64,000 nt of DNA, taken from Bacteroidota bacterium. Its GTDB lineage: Bacteria; Bacteroidota; Bacteroidia; B-17B0; Aurantibacillaceae. How positions within the stretch are numbered: the stretch's first letter is position 1; every line of letters starts with the position of its first letter. Positions 1-8,740 of the stretch are shown here, piece after piece. The translations under genes and the position numbers were made by a program. The stretch lies in contig JANYGK010000053.1 in NCBI GenBank assembly GCA_025362395.1, positions 1 through 64,000 of the forward strand. Direction: 5' to 3'. The notes beneath the pieces are model-generated. The model had not been told where the DNA came from. It did no database searches and was given only the letters and a program-made list of their open reading frames with translations.

Positions 1-88
1 CGGCTACATTCCAGCCTGCTTTAGCAAATGTTAATACAGCGGCCTTTCCTATGCCGCTTGAAGAACCTGTGATGATAACTGTTTTCAT
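1..88 (-). CDS. Short-chain dehydrogenase/reductase, N-terminal fragment
   Basis: The first 29 codons of a gene running off the left edge; it is not in the ORF track. Translation from the ATG at 88 gives an N-terminal beta strand followed by TGSSSGIG, the dinucleotide-binding glycine motif of classical SDR enzymes (TGxxxGxG). SDRs are NAD(P)-dependent oxidoreductases; the substrate cannot be inferred from this fragment. The gene lies 58 bp downstream of a TetR regulator on the same strand, and a 15-bp palindrome in the gap matches one in front of tetR. It is therefore probably the regulator's target. Confidence 0.8.
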   Translation of the reverse strand, partial: MKTVIITGSSSGIGKAAVLTFAKAGWNVA

Positions 89-115
89 ATTTATTATTTT
101 ATTTGTTTTTATTAT

Positions 116-130
116 GGAATAATTATTCTA
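116..130. promoter_or_regulatory. Putative TetR operator, copy 1 (upstream of SDR)
   Basis: GGAATAATTATTCTA contains the perfect 12-bp palindrome GAATAATTATTC. Its reverse complement differs by one base from the sequence at 733-747 in front of tetR. It lies between tetR and the SDR start, where a TetR dimer could block transcription into the SDR gene. Confidence 0.6.
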
Positions 131-146
131 TTTTTTGAAAAAAAAT

Positions 147-719
147 TTATCGTTTAATACTATCCCAACAAAGGGAAAATGCCTGATTTAAAAAAGCTTT
201 ATTTATTTTAATATTATGTTTCATACACATAGTTACCAGTTCATTTGCACTACCCATCATGTGGGCAGTTATAATAGTATTATCTATATTTTTCACAAGC
301 AATTCTTTTTTACCTTTATCCAACAATTCAAATACTCCAACAAAAGCCGCGTCATCCAACTTTTTAGATTCGGAGTCAAGAAAATGTGAATTAGAACATT
401 GTTCTACAAAAAAGTGTTCTTCAAAGTAATCAACACGGTTCTTAATGTAATTATCAAAAAGATCTTTCATACTCAACTTAAATGGAGCATTGGGTTTAAT
501 GACAGAGTAAATACGATTCGTGTTTAGTCCTTTCAAGCGTTTAAATAAGGAATTAATTAATTCTTCTTTACTTTTAAAGTAGCCATACATAGTACCCATA
601 CCTAATTTTGTTTCTTTACCAATGGCAGCCATATTCAATGCAGACAAGCCATTGTTCTTCACCAATTTTAATGTAGCGGTGTATATTATATGTATTTTAT
701 CAGGATCTTTTAACTTCAC
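147..719 (-). CDS. TetR/AcrR family transcriptional regulator
   Basis: A 190-aa protein, usual TetR length. Residues about 8-55 form the DNA-binding domain, with a helix-turn-helix ending in the typical GTMYGYFKSKEELI segment; the rest is the variable ligand-binding and dimerisation domain, whose ligand cannot be predicted. The start codon is GTG at 719; no in-frame ATG lies nearby. A TATATTTG -7 element sits only 4 bp upstream of this GTG, so the mRNA may be leaderless. Palindromes flank the gene on both sides, implying autorepression plus control of the downstream SDR gene. Confidence 0.85.
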   Translation of the reverse strand: MKLKDPDKIHIIYTATLKLVKNNGLSALNMAAIGKETKLGMGTMYGYFKSKEELINSLFKRLKGLNTNRIYSVIKPNAPFKLSMKDLFDNYIKNRVDYFEEHFFVEQCSNSHFLDSESKKLDDAAFVGVFELLDKGKKELLVKNIDNTIITAHMMGSANELVTMCMKHNIKINKAFLNQAFSLCWDSIKR

Positions 720-723
720 GGTA

Positions 724-747
724 CAAATATAATAGAATATTTATTCC
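724..747 (-). promoter_or_regulatory. tetR promoter with operator copy 2
   Basis: Read on the minus strand, TATATTTG (731-724) matches the Bacteroidota -7 consensus TAnnTTTG. The palindrome TAGAATATTTATTCC (733-747, + strand) lies directly upstream, between the -33 and -7 regions. A TTG at 751-749 gives only 17 bp spacing, so the -33 element is uncertain. The position fits classical autorepression. Confidence 0.6.
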
Positions 748-1087
748 GCAATGTATTTTTAACAATCCGGTTAAGTCCTAATTCGGGTTTAAGTTCAATT
801 AGCAGCTTGGAGCAAGTGAGATTATAGATACTGGTTCAAAATCTCATGCGGTGTTATAAATCAGTAATATGGGACTATTGATTAGCTATACCCTAATCCA
901 AATGGCGTTGCCCGTTTACATATTGTATTCCACACTTTTATTATTTATCTTTAGCGTACAAAATTAAAACCATCCTTAACTTCCTTCCCGAACACAAACT
1001 AGGCGAGCTCAGGACCATTTTAGCAGCTTTAAACCGAAAGAGTAAATTGTGTGTTTGGCTACACAGCTCGTTGTTCGCAGAAATTAC
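748..1087. other. Intergenic stretch with possible gene relic
   Basis: No intact gene is seen. One + strand frame from about 960 reads FLPEHKLGELRTILAAL before diverging. This resembles the N-terminus of the nucleotidyltransferase/HEPN proteins common in Bacteroidota, but it has no start codon and stops within about 45 codons. It may be a decayed remnant or chance. Confidence 0.25.
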
Positions 1088-1091
1088 TAAA

Positions 1092-1136
1092 AATTAAAAG
1101 CCGTTTTCCTCTTAAATTATCAGAGAAAAACGGCTT
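1092..1136 (-). terminator. Rho-independent terminator after tRNA-Leu
   Basis: On the minus strand, just past the tRNA 3' end, AGCCGTTTT pairs with AAAACGGCT and the stem continues with AGAG/CTCT after one mismatch. It is followed by TTTTAATTTTT. The long stem and U-rich tail fit an intrinsic terminator for the tRNA transcript. Confidence 0.8.
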
Positions 1137-1140
1137 AGTG

Positions 1141-1221
1141 TACCCGGAAGGAGACTCGAACTCCCACGTCTTGCGACATACGCACCTCAAGCGCACTTGT
1201 ATACCATTCCAACACCCGGGC
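1141..1221 (-). tRNA. tRNA-Leu (anticodon GAG)
   Basis: The minus strand folds as a class II tRNA of about 81 nt. The acceptor GCCCGGG pairs with TCCGGGT (G-U pairs at the ends), followed by a D arm with GG, the anticodon loop CTTGAGG on a 5-bp stem, a variable arm GTC-GCAA-GAC, and a T arm GGGAG-TTCGAGT-CTCCT. The discriminator is A and CCA is not encoded. The long variable arm and GAG anticodon identify leucine. It has its own promoter upstream and a terminator downstream. Confidence 0.9.
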
Positions 1222-1232
1222 AAAACCCTTTG

Positions 1233-1264
1233 CATGTATACTTTCCAAAAACAATCGGAACAAA
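1233..1264 (-). promoter_or_regulatory. tRNA-Leu promoter
   Basis: Minus strand reads TTTG (1264-1261), exactly 20 bp, then TATACATG (1240-1233), about 12 bp before the mature tRNA 5' end. The -33 element matches the Bacteroidota consensus; the -7 element is a partial match. Confidence 0.5.
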
Positions 1265-1349
1265 CACCTGAGTAAACTCTTTATTACCGTTACAATAATT
1301 AAGAACTGCAAAAATGATAATTAATTTTTAAATTAGCATTATAAAATTT

Positions 1350-3287
1350 ATGACTATTCTTAAAAACATTAAGGAACATTGGCTAATAATGTTAGTGCTC
1401 GTTTTAGGAATAGCTTTCCGGTTCATTCCTATTAATCAATACCAGTTTAGTTTTGATGAACTGAGCGCATTGAGCCGTACGGGTTATAATAGTTTTTTTG
1501 AAGCGGTTAATTATGGTGTTAAGCTTGACGCGCATCCTGCATTGATTCAAATTTTTTTATTTTATTGGGTTAAAATTTTCGATTTCAATGAAATAGCTGT
1601 TAAACTGCCTTTTCTACTTTGCGGTATTGCCGCCATTTATATGATTTATCGCTTTTGCCTTGAATTTTTTAGTGTAAAAGTGGCAATGGTTGCTTCTACT
1701 TTTGTTTCTCTTTCTTTTATATTTTTAGTTTACAGCTCATACGCACGCATGTATATTACCGGTGTATTGTTTTGCTTAATGCTTTTATACGCTGCGTTTA
1801 AAATTTTATTTTCTGAGCGCGTTGCCATAAAGCATTATGTATTATTTTCTCTTTCATGTTTACTGTGCGCTTACAACCACCATATAAGCTGCCTGTTCGC
1901 TTTTTCAGTAGGTATACTAAGCGTATTTTATATACCGAAGGAGCGTCTTAAACTATTTGCAGTGTTTTGTGGGATCACCGTAGTGTTTTACCTGCCGCAT
2001 TTACGCATCACGCTTTATCAGTTCTCTATTGGCGGCATTGGCGCGTCGGCGGGAGGTTGGCTCACACCTCCAAGAAACACAGAGATCTATTTTTTTATAA
2101 AAGCACTTTTTGGTTGCGGTATCAGCGGTAAAGTAATTATGGCGTTGTTTTTTATACTACTGTTCACCTCTGTTTTTAAGCTTATCCCTATTTCCAAAAA
2201 ACAGGTATTTTTATTTTGGATTTTTCTTATGAATTATTTGATCATCCATTTTTATTCCGTTTTTCGAAATCCCATTCTTCAATTTTCTGTTTTGTTATTC
2301 TGCGGGCTTTGCCTCATCCTGTTCCTGAGCTCTTTTGTAGAGTTTCTAACTAAAAAGCAAGTAAATGTATTTTGTTTCGTGATTATTTTTTTACTTTCCT
2401 TTCAATCTGTTTATAAAAAACAGCTATTTTCAAAAGTTCATATCCAGGATTTTGAATCACAAGTAAAAATAACTTTAGATCTTCAGAAACAATACGGAAA
2501 AAATAATGTTGCCGCTGTATTTAAAACAGAAGATTTTTTTGTATACGTCTACGAAAAAAAATACCACACACGTTTAAATTATCTTTCTTTAAAGGACAGC
2601 GCCTTACTGAAACCGTATTTATTCAGAAATTATCTCAGTCATTTAAAAAAGTCGTTCATAGTGTTAGGCGGAGCAGGAGCTGAAGACATAGCATTGGCCA
2701 AAGAATATTTTCCCTTTATAGTATCACATCAGGAAGATTATTTCAGGAACACTTTGGTGCTGTCAAAAAAAGATTTTCATAACGATGATGCTTCACTCAT
2801 AAATGTAATTCCTGTTTTAAACAGTGATATAACTATTATTAAAAACAAAACTAAACCTCTTTCTTTTTTAAACGACAGCCTTTATTTTTCAATCTATAAA
2901 GACGACGATGAATTTCCATTTAATTTAAATCTTCCATTAAGTAAAACATATTTTAAGCTTGGCCAATTTGTACTTGCCGAAATATCCTATTCGGCTGAGA
3001 GCGCCGAAGCCATTGATAAAGAACGTTTATGTGCGGCGGTTTCTGAAAAAGATAAGGAAGCCGTATTTTTTAAAACGTCCCTGCTATCAAATTATTATGA
3101 CAGCACTAAAACCATACAAACAACTTACCTGGAATATTTTGTAGGGGTAGATGATGTAAGATGGAAAAATAAAAATATGGCCTTAAACTTCTTTATTTGG
3201 AAAGCTAAAGGCACACATTATGCCATTCGTGGTTTTAATTTAAAGCAATTGGATTATAATCCTACTAAGTGGACCTTATGGGATTAA
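1350..3287 (+). CDS. GT-C fold membrane glycosyltransferase (GT39/ArnT-like)
   Basis: A 645-aa integral membrane protein with about 11 hydrophobic segments in the first 360 residues and a soluble C-terminal half. In the first periplasmic loop the acidic pair in FSFDEL (about residues 33-38) occupies the position of the catalytic DE/DD motif of GT-C enzymes such as protein mannosyltransferases and ArnT. These transfer sugars from polyprenyl-phosphate donors to lipids, glycans or proteins on the outer face of the inner membrane. Acceptor and donor are unknown. It converges with the outer-membrane protein gene at 3284, the stop codons overlapping by 4 bp. Confidence 0.7.
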   Translation: MTILKNIKEHWLIMLVLVLGIAFRFIPINQYQFSFDELSALSRTGYNSFFEAVNYGVKLDAHPALIQIFLFYWVKIFDFNEIAVKLPFLLCGIAAIYMIYRFCLEFFSVKVAMVASTFVSLSFIFLVYSSYARMYITGVLFCLMLLYAAFKILFSERVAIKHYVLFSLSCLLCAYNHHISCLFAFSVGILSVFYIPKERLKLFAVFCGITVVFYLPHLRITLYQFSIGGIGASAGGWLTPPRNTEIYFFIKALFGCGISGKVIMALFFILLFTSVFKLIPISKKQVFLFWIFLMNYLIIHFYSVFRNPILQFSVLLFCGLCLILFLSSFVEFLTKKQVNVFCFVIIFLLSFQSVYKKQLFSKVHIQDFESQVKITLDLQKQYGKNNVAAVFKTEDFFVYVYEKKYHTRLNYLSLKDSALLKPYLFRNYLSHLKKSFIVLGGAGAEDIALAKEYFPFIVSHQEDYFRNTLVLSKKDFHNDDASLINVIPVLNSDITIIKNKTKPLSFLNDSLYFSIYKDDDEFPFNLNLPLSKTYFKLGQFVLAEISYSAESAEAIDKERLCAAVSEKDKEAVFFKTSLLSNYYDSTKTIQTTYLEYFVGVDDVRWKNKNMALNFFIWKAKGTHYAIRGFNLKQLDYNPTKWTLWD

Positions 3288-3871
3288 TATAAATTAATAT
3301 TAAATCCAATTTGTATAATAGGATTTGTATAAGGAGATAAAGGAGTTTGGTTAACATTATAAAAAATCATGGCTACAAAGCTCGCGTGCTCCGTAAATAA
3401 TTGTTTGTAGCCGCCGCCTACTAAAAGATTATGTACCCATGCCCTGTCGTTTGCAATGGGCGATGTAAAATCAGGAACGCTTAATCTGTCCCATTCAACT
3501 TGCCCAAAAAAATTATCGGTTATCATGTAACGCGCAAACACGCTGCTTCCGTAAACTGTAGAGGCAAATTTTTGTCCACCGTAACTTTGGCTGTAATAAT
3601 TATAAGTGCCACCAACACCTGCCGAAATTTTTTTATTTATTTTAAAGCCAACTATAGGGGATAAATTAATATATGTAGTGCTGCCAAACCAACCGCTTAC
3701 GCTCCCGCCTACAAACACGCGTTCTTTAAGGCTTTGAAAATCGCCGGGCGCAGATTGGTTATTTAATGGCTGAGGAGAAGGATTAGGAGTGATTGGGTAA
3801 TCTTGTGCAGATGCTACATAAGGTACAATAACAGAAGCCAATATGATCAACCCTCTTATAAGTTTCATCAT
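3284..3871 (-). CDS. Outer-membrane beta-barrel protein, small
   Basis: 195 aa with a signal peptide ending at ASAQ (about residue 22), a Pro/Asn-rich spacer, and alternating amphipathic strands with many Tyr/Gly/Phe residues, ending in an aromatic C-terminus (NINLY). This is the appearance of a small 8-10 stranded Bacteroidota porin-like barrel. The start overlaps the stop of the upstream DUF4834-like gene (ATGATGA), so the two are translationally coupled. The function is unknown. Confidence 0.6.
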   Translation of the reverse strand: MMKLIRGLIILASVIVPYVASAQDYPITPNPSPQPLNNQSAPGDFQSLKERVFVGGSVSGWFGSTTYINLSPIVGFKINKKISAGVGGTYNYYSQSYGGQKFASTVYGSSVFARYMITDNFFGQVEWDRLSVPDFTSPIANDRAWVHNLLVGGGYKQLFTEHASFVAMIFYNVNQTPLSPYTNPIIQIGFNINLY

Positions 3872-4161
3872 TTTATTTCTTCATAATCTACATATTCGCC
3901 GTCACCCGGTTTAAAGTGCGGCTTATGAGCGCTTTGGGTAGAATCTATTTTAACTTCGCCTTCTTTACGCTGCTGCTGTTGGTATGTATTATTTTGATGA
4001 TTGACACGTTGAGCCTGCATTTTGGATATATTTTTAAAAGCACTCACTATTTTCCATACTACCCAAACAAGTATGACTGTCCATATAATATCACGCACGA
4101 TTTCCGGTTTTAATTGATACAAAATTACACTATTTAAGAACACACTGCTTGCCGTTAACAT
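3868..4161 (-). CDS. DUF4834-like single-pass membrane protein
   Basis: About 97 aa from the ATG at 4161. The ORF track extends to a TTG at 4176, but that lies inside the terminator of the upstream gene. One transmembrane segment (IIWTVILVWVVWKIV) is followed by a Gln-rich basic cytoplasmic tail ending in GEYVDYEEIK, an ending I recognise from the Bacteroidota DUF4834 family of small membrane proteins of unknown function. It is coupled to the downstream barrel-protein gene. Confidence 0.6.
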   Translation of the reverse strand: MLTASSVFLNSVILYQLKPEIVRDIIWTVILVWVVWKIVSAFKNISKMQAQRVNHQNNTYQQQQRKEGEVKIDSTQSAHKPHFKPGDGEYVDYEEIK

Positions 4162-4173
4162 AAATTGATGAAA

Positions 4174-4206
4174 CAAAAAACCCTCGCCGTTTGGAGAGGG
4201 TTTTCT
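4174..4206 (-). terminator. Terminator after the PorE-like gene
   Basis: Minus strand AAACCCTC and GAGGGTTT pair around a short loop and are followed by a run of six T. It sits 20 bp past the stop of the OmpA-family gene and immediately before the DUF4834-like gene, which must have its own promoter or rely on read-through. Confidence 0.8.
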
Positions 4207-4225
4207 ATTATATATAGATCAATTC

Positions 4226-6304
4226 TTATTTAGCATCAGGAGCATCTTCTATCGCATCAGAATTTTCTTCTCCTTTTACCTGTGGCTTATAAATAGGCTT
4301 GTCAGATTTTGGAGCGTTTGGATCCTGATAATCCCAACTTACGATACGGAATACGGTACGACGATTTTTTTGATGTAAGGCTTCTTTTTCTTCTTTAGTT
4401 TTAACTTTAGCAATTTGTGCGTCGGTAACTAATAATTTTTTCTCACCCCAACCTTTAGATTGTAGACGTGCTAAAGGGATTTTTTTCTCTTCATTTAAGT
4501 ATACAACACAGGATTTAGCACGGTCTTCAGATAATTTCTGATTTTTTGCGTCAGAACCACGGCTATCCGTGTGAGCTTGTAATTCAATCACAATAGTAGG
4601 ATTATCAACTAACGTCTGATATAAGAAATTTAATGAATCCTTTGATTCAGGACGTAAAGTTGCTTTACCTAAGTCATACTGAACGGCAGGGAAACGAATT
4701 TCCGCTTTTACAGGCGTTAACGAGAAATCTTTAATGAAATCTTTTGATTCATTTTCACCTACTGAACTTAATTTACCTAAATCTTTATTAGCTAAGAACC
4801 CTAATTTAAAGCTTTGAGAAACAGTGTTTTTATCGGTGGCTACAGTTACTTCATAAGATGTATTTTCTTTTAATTTGAAATTATACTTTCCATCAGCTCC
4901 TGTTTTAAATTCAAACATATCTCCGCTTGATCCTTTTAAGTGAATTAAAGCATTTTGTACAGGCTCATTATTTTCAACACTTACTACTGTTCCTGATAAG
5001 TTAAAGATTAACGGAGGTAATACAAACGACCAAAGATCATCTCCGCCTTTACCGCCTTCACGGTTTGATGAAAAATACCCTTTCATTTTTTTACCTTCAA
5101 ACACAATCCCAAAATCATCACCCGCTGAATTCATTGGGTATTTAAGGTTTTCAGGCGCTTTAGTAAATTTGCCGCCCGCGTCTTTTTCAGCTTTAAAAAT
5201 ATCAAGCCCGCCCATTCCTAAATGAGTATTTGATGAGAAATATAATATTTTATCATCATCAGAGATAAAAGGGAACCCTTCAGAACCTGCAGTATTAATG
5301 CTTGGGCCAACGTTAACGGGCTGTCCCCATGTTTTTCCTTTTTTGTCGAAAGAGCTGTACCAGATATCAGTCCCGCCATAACCGCCGGGTAATTTAGCAT
5401 CAAAGTATAACGTATTACCATCAGCAGATAAAGCCGGGTGACGGAAAGCGAATGAATCAATATTAAACGGTAACAACTCAGGTTCAGCCCATGCCGGACC
5501 TTGTTTTTTACACATATAAATCTGACATTTCAATTGCTTATTTTTTGCTTCAGGGCAACGTGTCATAAACATCATGTCGCCTTTTTTAGAGATATAAGCA
5601 CCGCCTTCATTCATTTTTGTATCAATAGCAGTAGCAAACGTAACAGGCGTACTCCATTTACCGTTCTTGTCTAATTTAGTTTCGTAAAGATCAGAGTGGT
5701 TTTGTCCGTTTATTACGTCAATGCCGCCTGTAGAGCCCTGACGGGTAGATGTAAAGATTAAAGTAGTAAATTTTTTATCAGAGTAAGCAGGACTGAAATC
5801 AGCTTCTTTTGAATTGATCAAAGCCATGTTTTCCACTTTAATACGTGTTTCAGGAGTATTTTTAGCATCCTTCCACTGCTTTGCTAATTCACATGATTTT
5901 ACGCCTTCTTCTCCGCGTTGGTCAGAGGGCATTTCTTTTTTGTAGTTATTGTACTCAACAATCGCTTCTTCATATTTAGACTGTGCTTTTAAAGCATCTG
6001 CTAATTTTAAATAAACGATCGGATCAGGGTATTTTGCCTTAATTGCTTTGCTATAGTAGGTTTCAGCGCCCTTAAGGTCGTTTATTTCTTGGTATGAACT
6101 GCCTGTTTTAAATAAAATTTTGGTTTTAACAGCCGCTTTTTTTTCTTTTACATACGCTTGTTTGTAAAGCTCGATGGCGTTAAAATACTGATGGTTGTTA
6201 TATGCAACCTCAGCATCTTTTAAAAAGTTCTTCTGCGCGCTTATTGAAAATGCAAATGCAATAATAGCGGTAGTGGTTAATGCTAGTTTTTTAAAGTTCT
6301 TCAT
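4226..6304 (-). CDS. OmpA-family protein with TPR, beta-propeller and carboxypeptidase-like domains (PorE-like)
   Basis: 692 aa. In order: signal peptide (to about residue 23), TPR repeats (about 25-140), a WD40/PD40-type beta-propeller (about 155-425) with repeated DIWYSS/FSSN blade motifs, a carboxypeptidase regulatory-like domain (about 435-530), and a C-terminal OmpA peptidoglycan-binding domain (about 545-660) with HTDSRG and LSxxRA. The Asp and Arg that bind diaminopimelate are present. This order and length match PorE, the T9SS component that anchors the secretion ring complex to peptidoglycan. Bacteroidota have several paralogues with this layout, so PorE identity is probable, not proven. 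T9SS cargo and gldH occur elsewhere in the window. Confidence 0.75.
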   Translation of the reverse strand: MKNFKKLALTTTAIIAFAFSISAQKNFLKDAEVAYNNHQYFNAIELYKQAYVKEKKAAVKTKILFKTGSSYQEINDLKGAETYYSKAIKAKYPDPIVYLKLADALKAQSKYEEAIVEYNNYKKEMPSDQRGEEGVKSCELAKQWKDAKNTPETRIKVENMALINSKEADFSPAYSDKKFTTLIFTSTRQGSTGGIDVINGQNHSDLYETKLDKNGKWSTPVTFATAIDTKMNEGGAYISKKGDMMFMTRCPEAKNKQLKCQIYMCKKQGPAWAEPELLPFNIDSFAFRHPALSADGNTLYFDAKLPGGYGGTDIWYSSFDKKGKTWGQPVNVGPSINTAGSEGFPFISDDDKILYFSSNTHLGMGGLDIFKAEKDAGGKFTKAPENLKYPMNSAGDDFGIVFEGKKMKGYFSSNREGGKGGDDLWSFVLPPLIFNLSGTVVSVENNEPVQNALIHLKGSSGDMFEFKTGADGKYNFKLKENTSYEVTVATDKNTVSQSFKLGFLANKDLGKLSSVGENESKDFIKDFSLTPVKAEIRFPAVQYDLGKATLRPESKDSLNFLYQTLVDNPTIVIELQAHTDSRGSDAKNQKLSEDRAKSCVVYLNEEKKIPLARLQSKGWGEKKLLVTDAQIAKVKTKEEKEALHQKNRRTVFRIVSWDYQDPNAPKSDKPIYKPQVKGEENSDAIEDAPDAK

Positions 6305-6472
6305 AGTGTTTCAACTTTGTAAGTCGCTAATTTATGTATTTTTTTAAAAAATCAAAAATTTTAAGCAACTTTTTAACCAAATACGTCTAAAAATGATAAC
6401 TAATTCATCTATAAAATAGCAATGCTAACTAATTATGCATAAAAACGACCGATTGCGAAATGTATAATTTGT

Positions 6473-6500
6473 AAAAAAGCCCTTGTATAACAGGGCTCTT
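6473..6500 (-). terminator. Terminator after glnN
   Basis: Minus strand GAGCCCTG and CAAGGGCT pair around TTATA, followed by six T, 26 bp past the glnN stop codon. Confidence 0.8.
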
Positions 6501-6525
6501 TATAGTTTATTTACTTACGATAATG

Positions 6526-8715
6526 CTATCTTAAATACAACATTTCTCTGTATTTAGGTAAAGGCCAGGTGCTGTCGTCAACAATGCTTTCAAGCTTATC
6601 AACATTATAACGCATGGTTTCAAAGTAAGGCTTCACTTTTTCGCAATACGCATGGGCTTGTTTCTTGGCACTGTCAAGGGTGTTCGCTTTTTTGCGTTCT
6701 TCTGTCATGACATCCGCTTCCGTTTTAATAAGAGTTACGCGCTCCGAAATTTCTTTAATAAGCTCTAATTGGCTTTTGGCAACTGTTTTAAATTCAGCGG
6801 GGCTCAAAATATCTTTCATGCCGCGTACATTATCCACTAAGTTTTTCTGATAGTTTAAAGCCGCGGGAATGATCTGATTATTCACCATATCGGCGATAAT
6901 GCGCGATTCGATTTGGATTTTTTTAGTGTAGGTTTCAAGGCTTATCTCATAGCGCGCTTCCTGTTCGCGGTGGTTCAGGATGCCTTGCGTTTCGAACATT
7001 GCCAACGATTTTTTAGAGATCATCGCTTCCAGAGCTCCCGGAGTTGTTGAGATATTATTTAAGCCGCGTTTTTTTGCTTCTGCTTTCCAGGCATCACCGT
7101 AGCCGTTTCCTTCAAAACGAATTTTTTTACTTTCAATAATGTATTTTTTCAGGATTTGAAAAATGGCTTCATCCTTTTCTACTTTTTTATTAATTAAAGC
7201 ATCTACATCTTTTTTGAAAGCAACCAACTGTTCTGCCATAATAGCGTTCAGTACCGTCATGGGCCCGCCGCAATTAGCGGAAGAACCAACGGCCCTGAAC
7301 TCAAATTTATTTCCCGTAAAAGCAAAAGGTGATGTACGGTTACGATCTGTATTGTCCAATAAAATATCAGGTATACGACCAATATTCATTTTAAGAGCCG
7401 TTTTTTCTTCCGGGCTCATTTTACCGTTATGAACTGATTTTTCCAGTTCATCCAGCACTTTAGATAATTGTTCTCCTAAAAACACGGACATGATAGCCGG
7501 GGGCGCTTCATTAGCTCCCAAACGGTGGTCGTTATTGGCAGAGGCAATAGAGGCACGTAACAAATCGGCGTGTTCATACACCGCCTTTACAGTATTAACA
7601 AAGAAGGTTAAGAACTGTAAATTTGTTTTAGGCGTTTTTCCGGGAGACAATAAATTTTTACCCGTGTTGGTCGCCAGGCTCCAGTTGTTGTGCTTACCGC
7701 TGCCGTTAACCCCGGCATAAGGTTTTTCATGCATCAACACACGGAAGTTATGGCGAATAGCTACTTTTTCCATCACATCCATTAATAATAAATTATGATC
7801 TACCGCAAGATTTGTTTCTTCAAATACAGGAGCACACTCAAATTGCGCCGGAGCTACTTCGTTATGGCGTGTACGAACGGGAATCCCTAATAAATGGGCT
7901 TCATATTCAAAATCGCGCATGTAAGCAGAAACTCTTTCAGGGATAGAGCCCCAGTAATGGTCTTCTAATTGCTGACCTTTAGCAGGTGCGTGTCCAAATA
8001 AAGTACGGCCGGTTTGTTGCAGGTCGTAACGGATATTATATAAAGCAGAGTCTACTAAAAAATATTCCTGTTCCCAACCTAAAGTAGCAATAACTTTAGT
8101 TACATTTTTATCGAAGTATTGGCAAACATCAGTCGCAGCCTTATCAACAGCATGTAACGATTTTAATAAAGGCGTTTTAAAATCCAACGATTCACCGGTG
8201 TAAGAAATAAAAATAGTAGGAATGCATAAGGTCTCTCCCCATATAAACGCAGGCGATGTAGGATCCCAAGCCGTGTAACCGCGGGCTTCAAAAGTATTAC
8301 GAATGCCGCCGTTAGGAAAAGAAGAGGCATCCGGTTCCTGCTGTACCAGAGCATTTCCACTGAAGCGCTCAATGGCTCTTCCGCCCTCAATAGGCTCAAA
8401 AAAACCATCGTGTTTTTCGGCAGTAGCTCCCGATAAAGGTTGAAACCAATGTGTAAAATGAGTCACGCCTTTGCTTTGCGCCCATGCTTTCATACAGGCC
8501 GCAACTTGGTCAGCCATTTTACGTTCTACAATAGTTCCTTGGTGCATGGAGTTTTGAATGCTGTTAAAAGCCTCTTCAGATAAAAACTCGCGCATAGCAT
8601 CTAAGCCGAATACGTTTGATCCATAATATTGTGAAACTTGTTTGTTGGTTTTATTAAACTCAACAGGAACGCGGTTAACCACATCTTGAAGTGCTAAAAT
8701 TCTCCTGGTACTCAT
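6526..8715 (-). CDS. glnN: Glutamine synthetase type III
   Basis: 729 aa, the size of the GSIII family first described in Bacteroides fragilis. It makes glutamine from glutamate, ammonia and ATP in the cytoplasm. Visible family features: the GSIII-specific N-terminal domain (about residues 1-150), a catalytic core with NEVAPAQFE and GSGKHNNWS (substrate and metal binding), the NRTSPFAF segment, and the long C-terminal helical region. The gene is monocistronic, with its own terminator and a well-matched promoter about 40 bp upstream. That promoter spacer contains an unusual homopolymer tract. Confidence 0.95.
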   Translation of the reverse strand: MSTRRILALQDVVNRVPVEFNKTNKQVSQYYGSNVFGLDAMREFLSEEAFNSIQNSMHQGTIVERKMADQVAACMKAWAQSKGVTHFTHWFQPLSGATAEKHDGFFEPIEGGRAIERFSGNALVQQEPDASSFPNGGIRNTFEARGYTAWDPTSPAFIWGETLCIPTIFISYTGESLDFKTPLLKSLHAVDKAATDVCQYFDKNVTKVIATLGWEQEYFLVDSALYNIRYDLQQTGRTLFGHAPAKGQQLEDHYWGSIPERVSAYMRDFEYEAHLLGIPVRTRHNEVAPAQFECAPVFEETNLAVDHNLLLMDVMEKVAIRHNFRVLMHEKPYAGVNGSGKHNNWSLATNTGKNLLSPGKTPKTNLQFLTFFVNTVKAVYEHADLLRASIASANNDHRLGANEAPPAIMSVFLGEQLSKVLDELEKSVHNGKMSPEEKTALKMNIGRIPDILLDNTDRNRTSPFAFTGNKFEFRAVGSSANCGGPMTVLNAIMAEQLVAFKKDVDALINKKVEKDEAIFQILKKYIIESKKIRFEGNGYGDAWKAEAKKRGLNNISTTPGALEAMISKKSLAMFETQGILNHREQEARYEISLETYTKKIQIESRIIADMVNNQIIPAALNYQKNLVDNVRGMKDILSPAEFKTVAKSQLELIKEISERVTLIKTEADVMTEERKKANTLDSAKKQAHAYCEKVKPYFETMRYNVDKLESIVDDSTWPLPKYREMLYLR

Positions 8716-8740
8716 TTTATAGGGGGTTAATAGTGAAATT

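Noticed and set aside
1051-1275. 74-aa ORF on the + strand
   Set aside because: It runs antisense through the tRNA-Leu gene and its terminator; composition is not protein-like.
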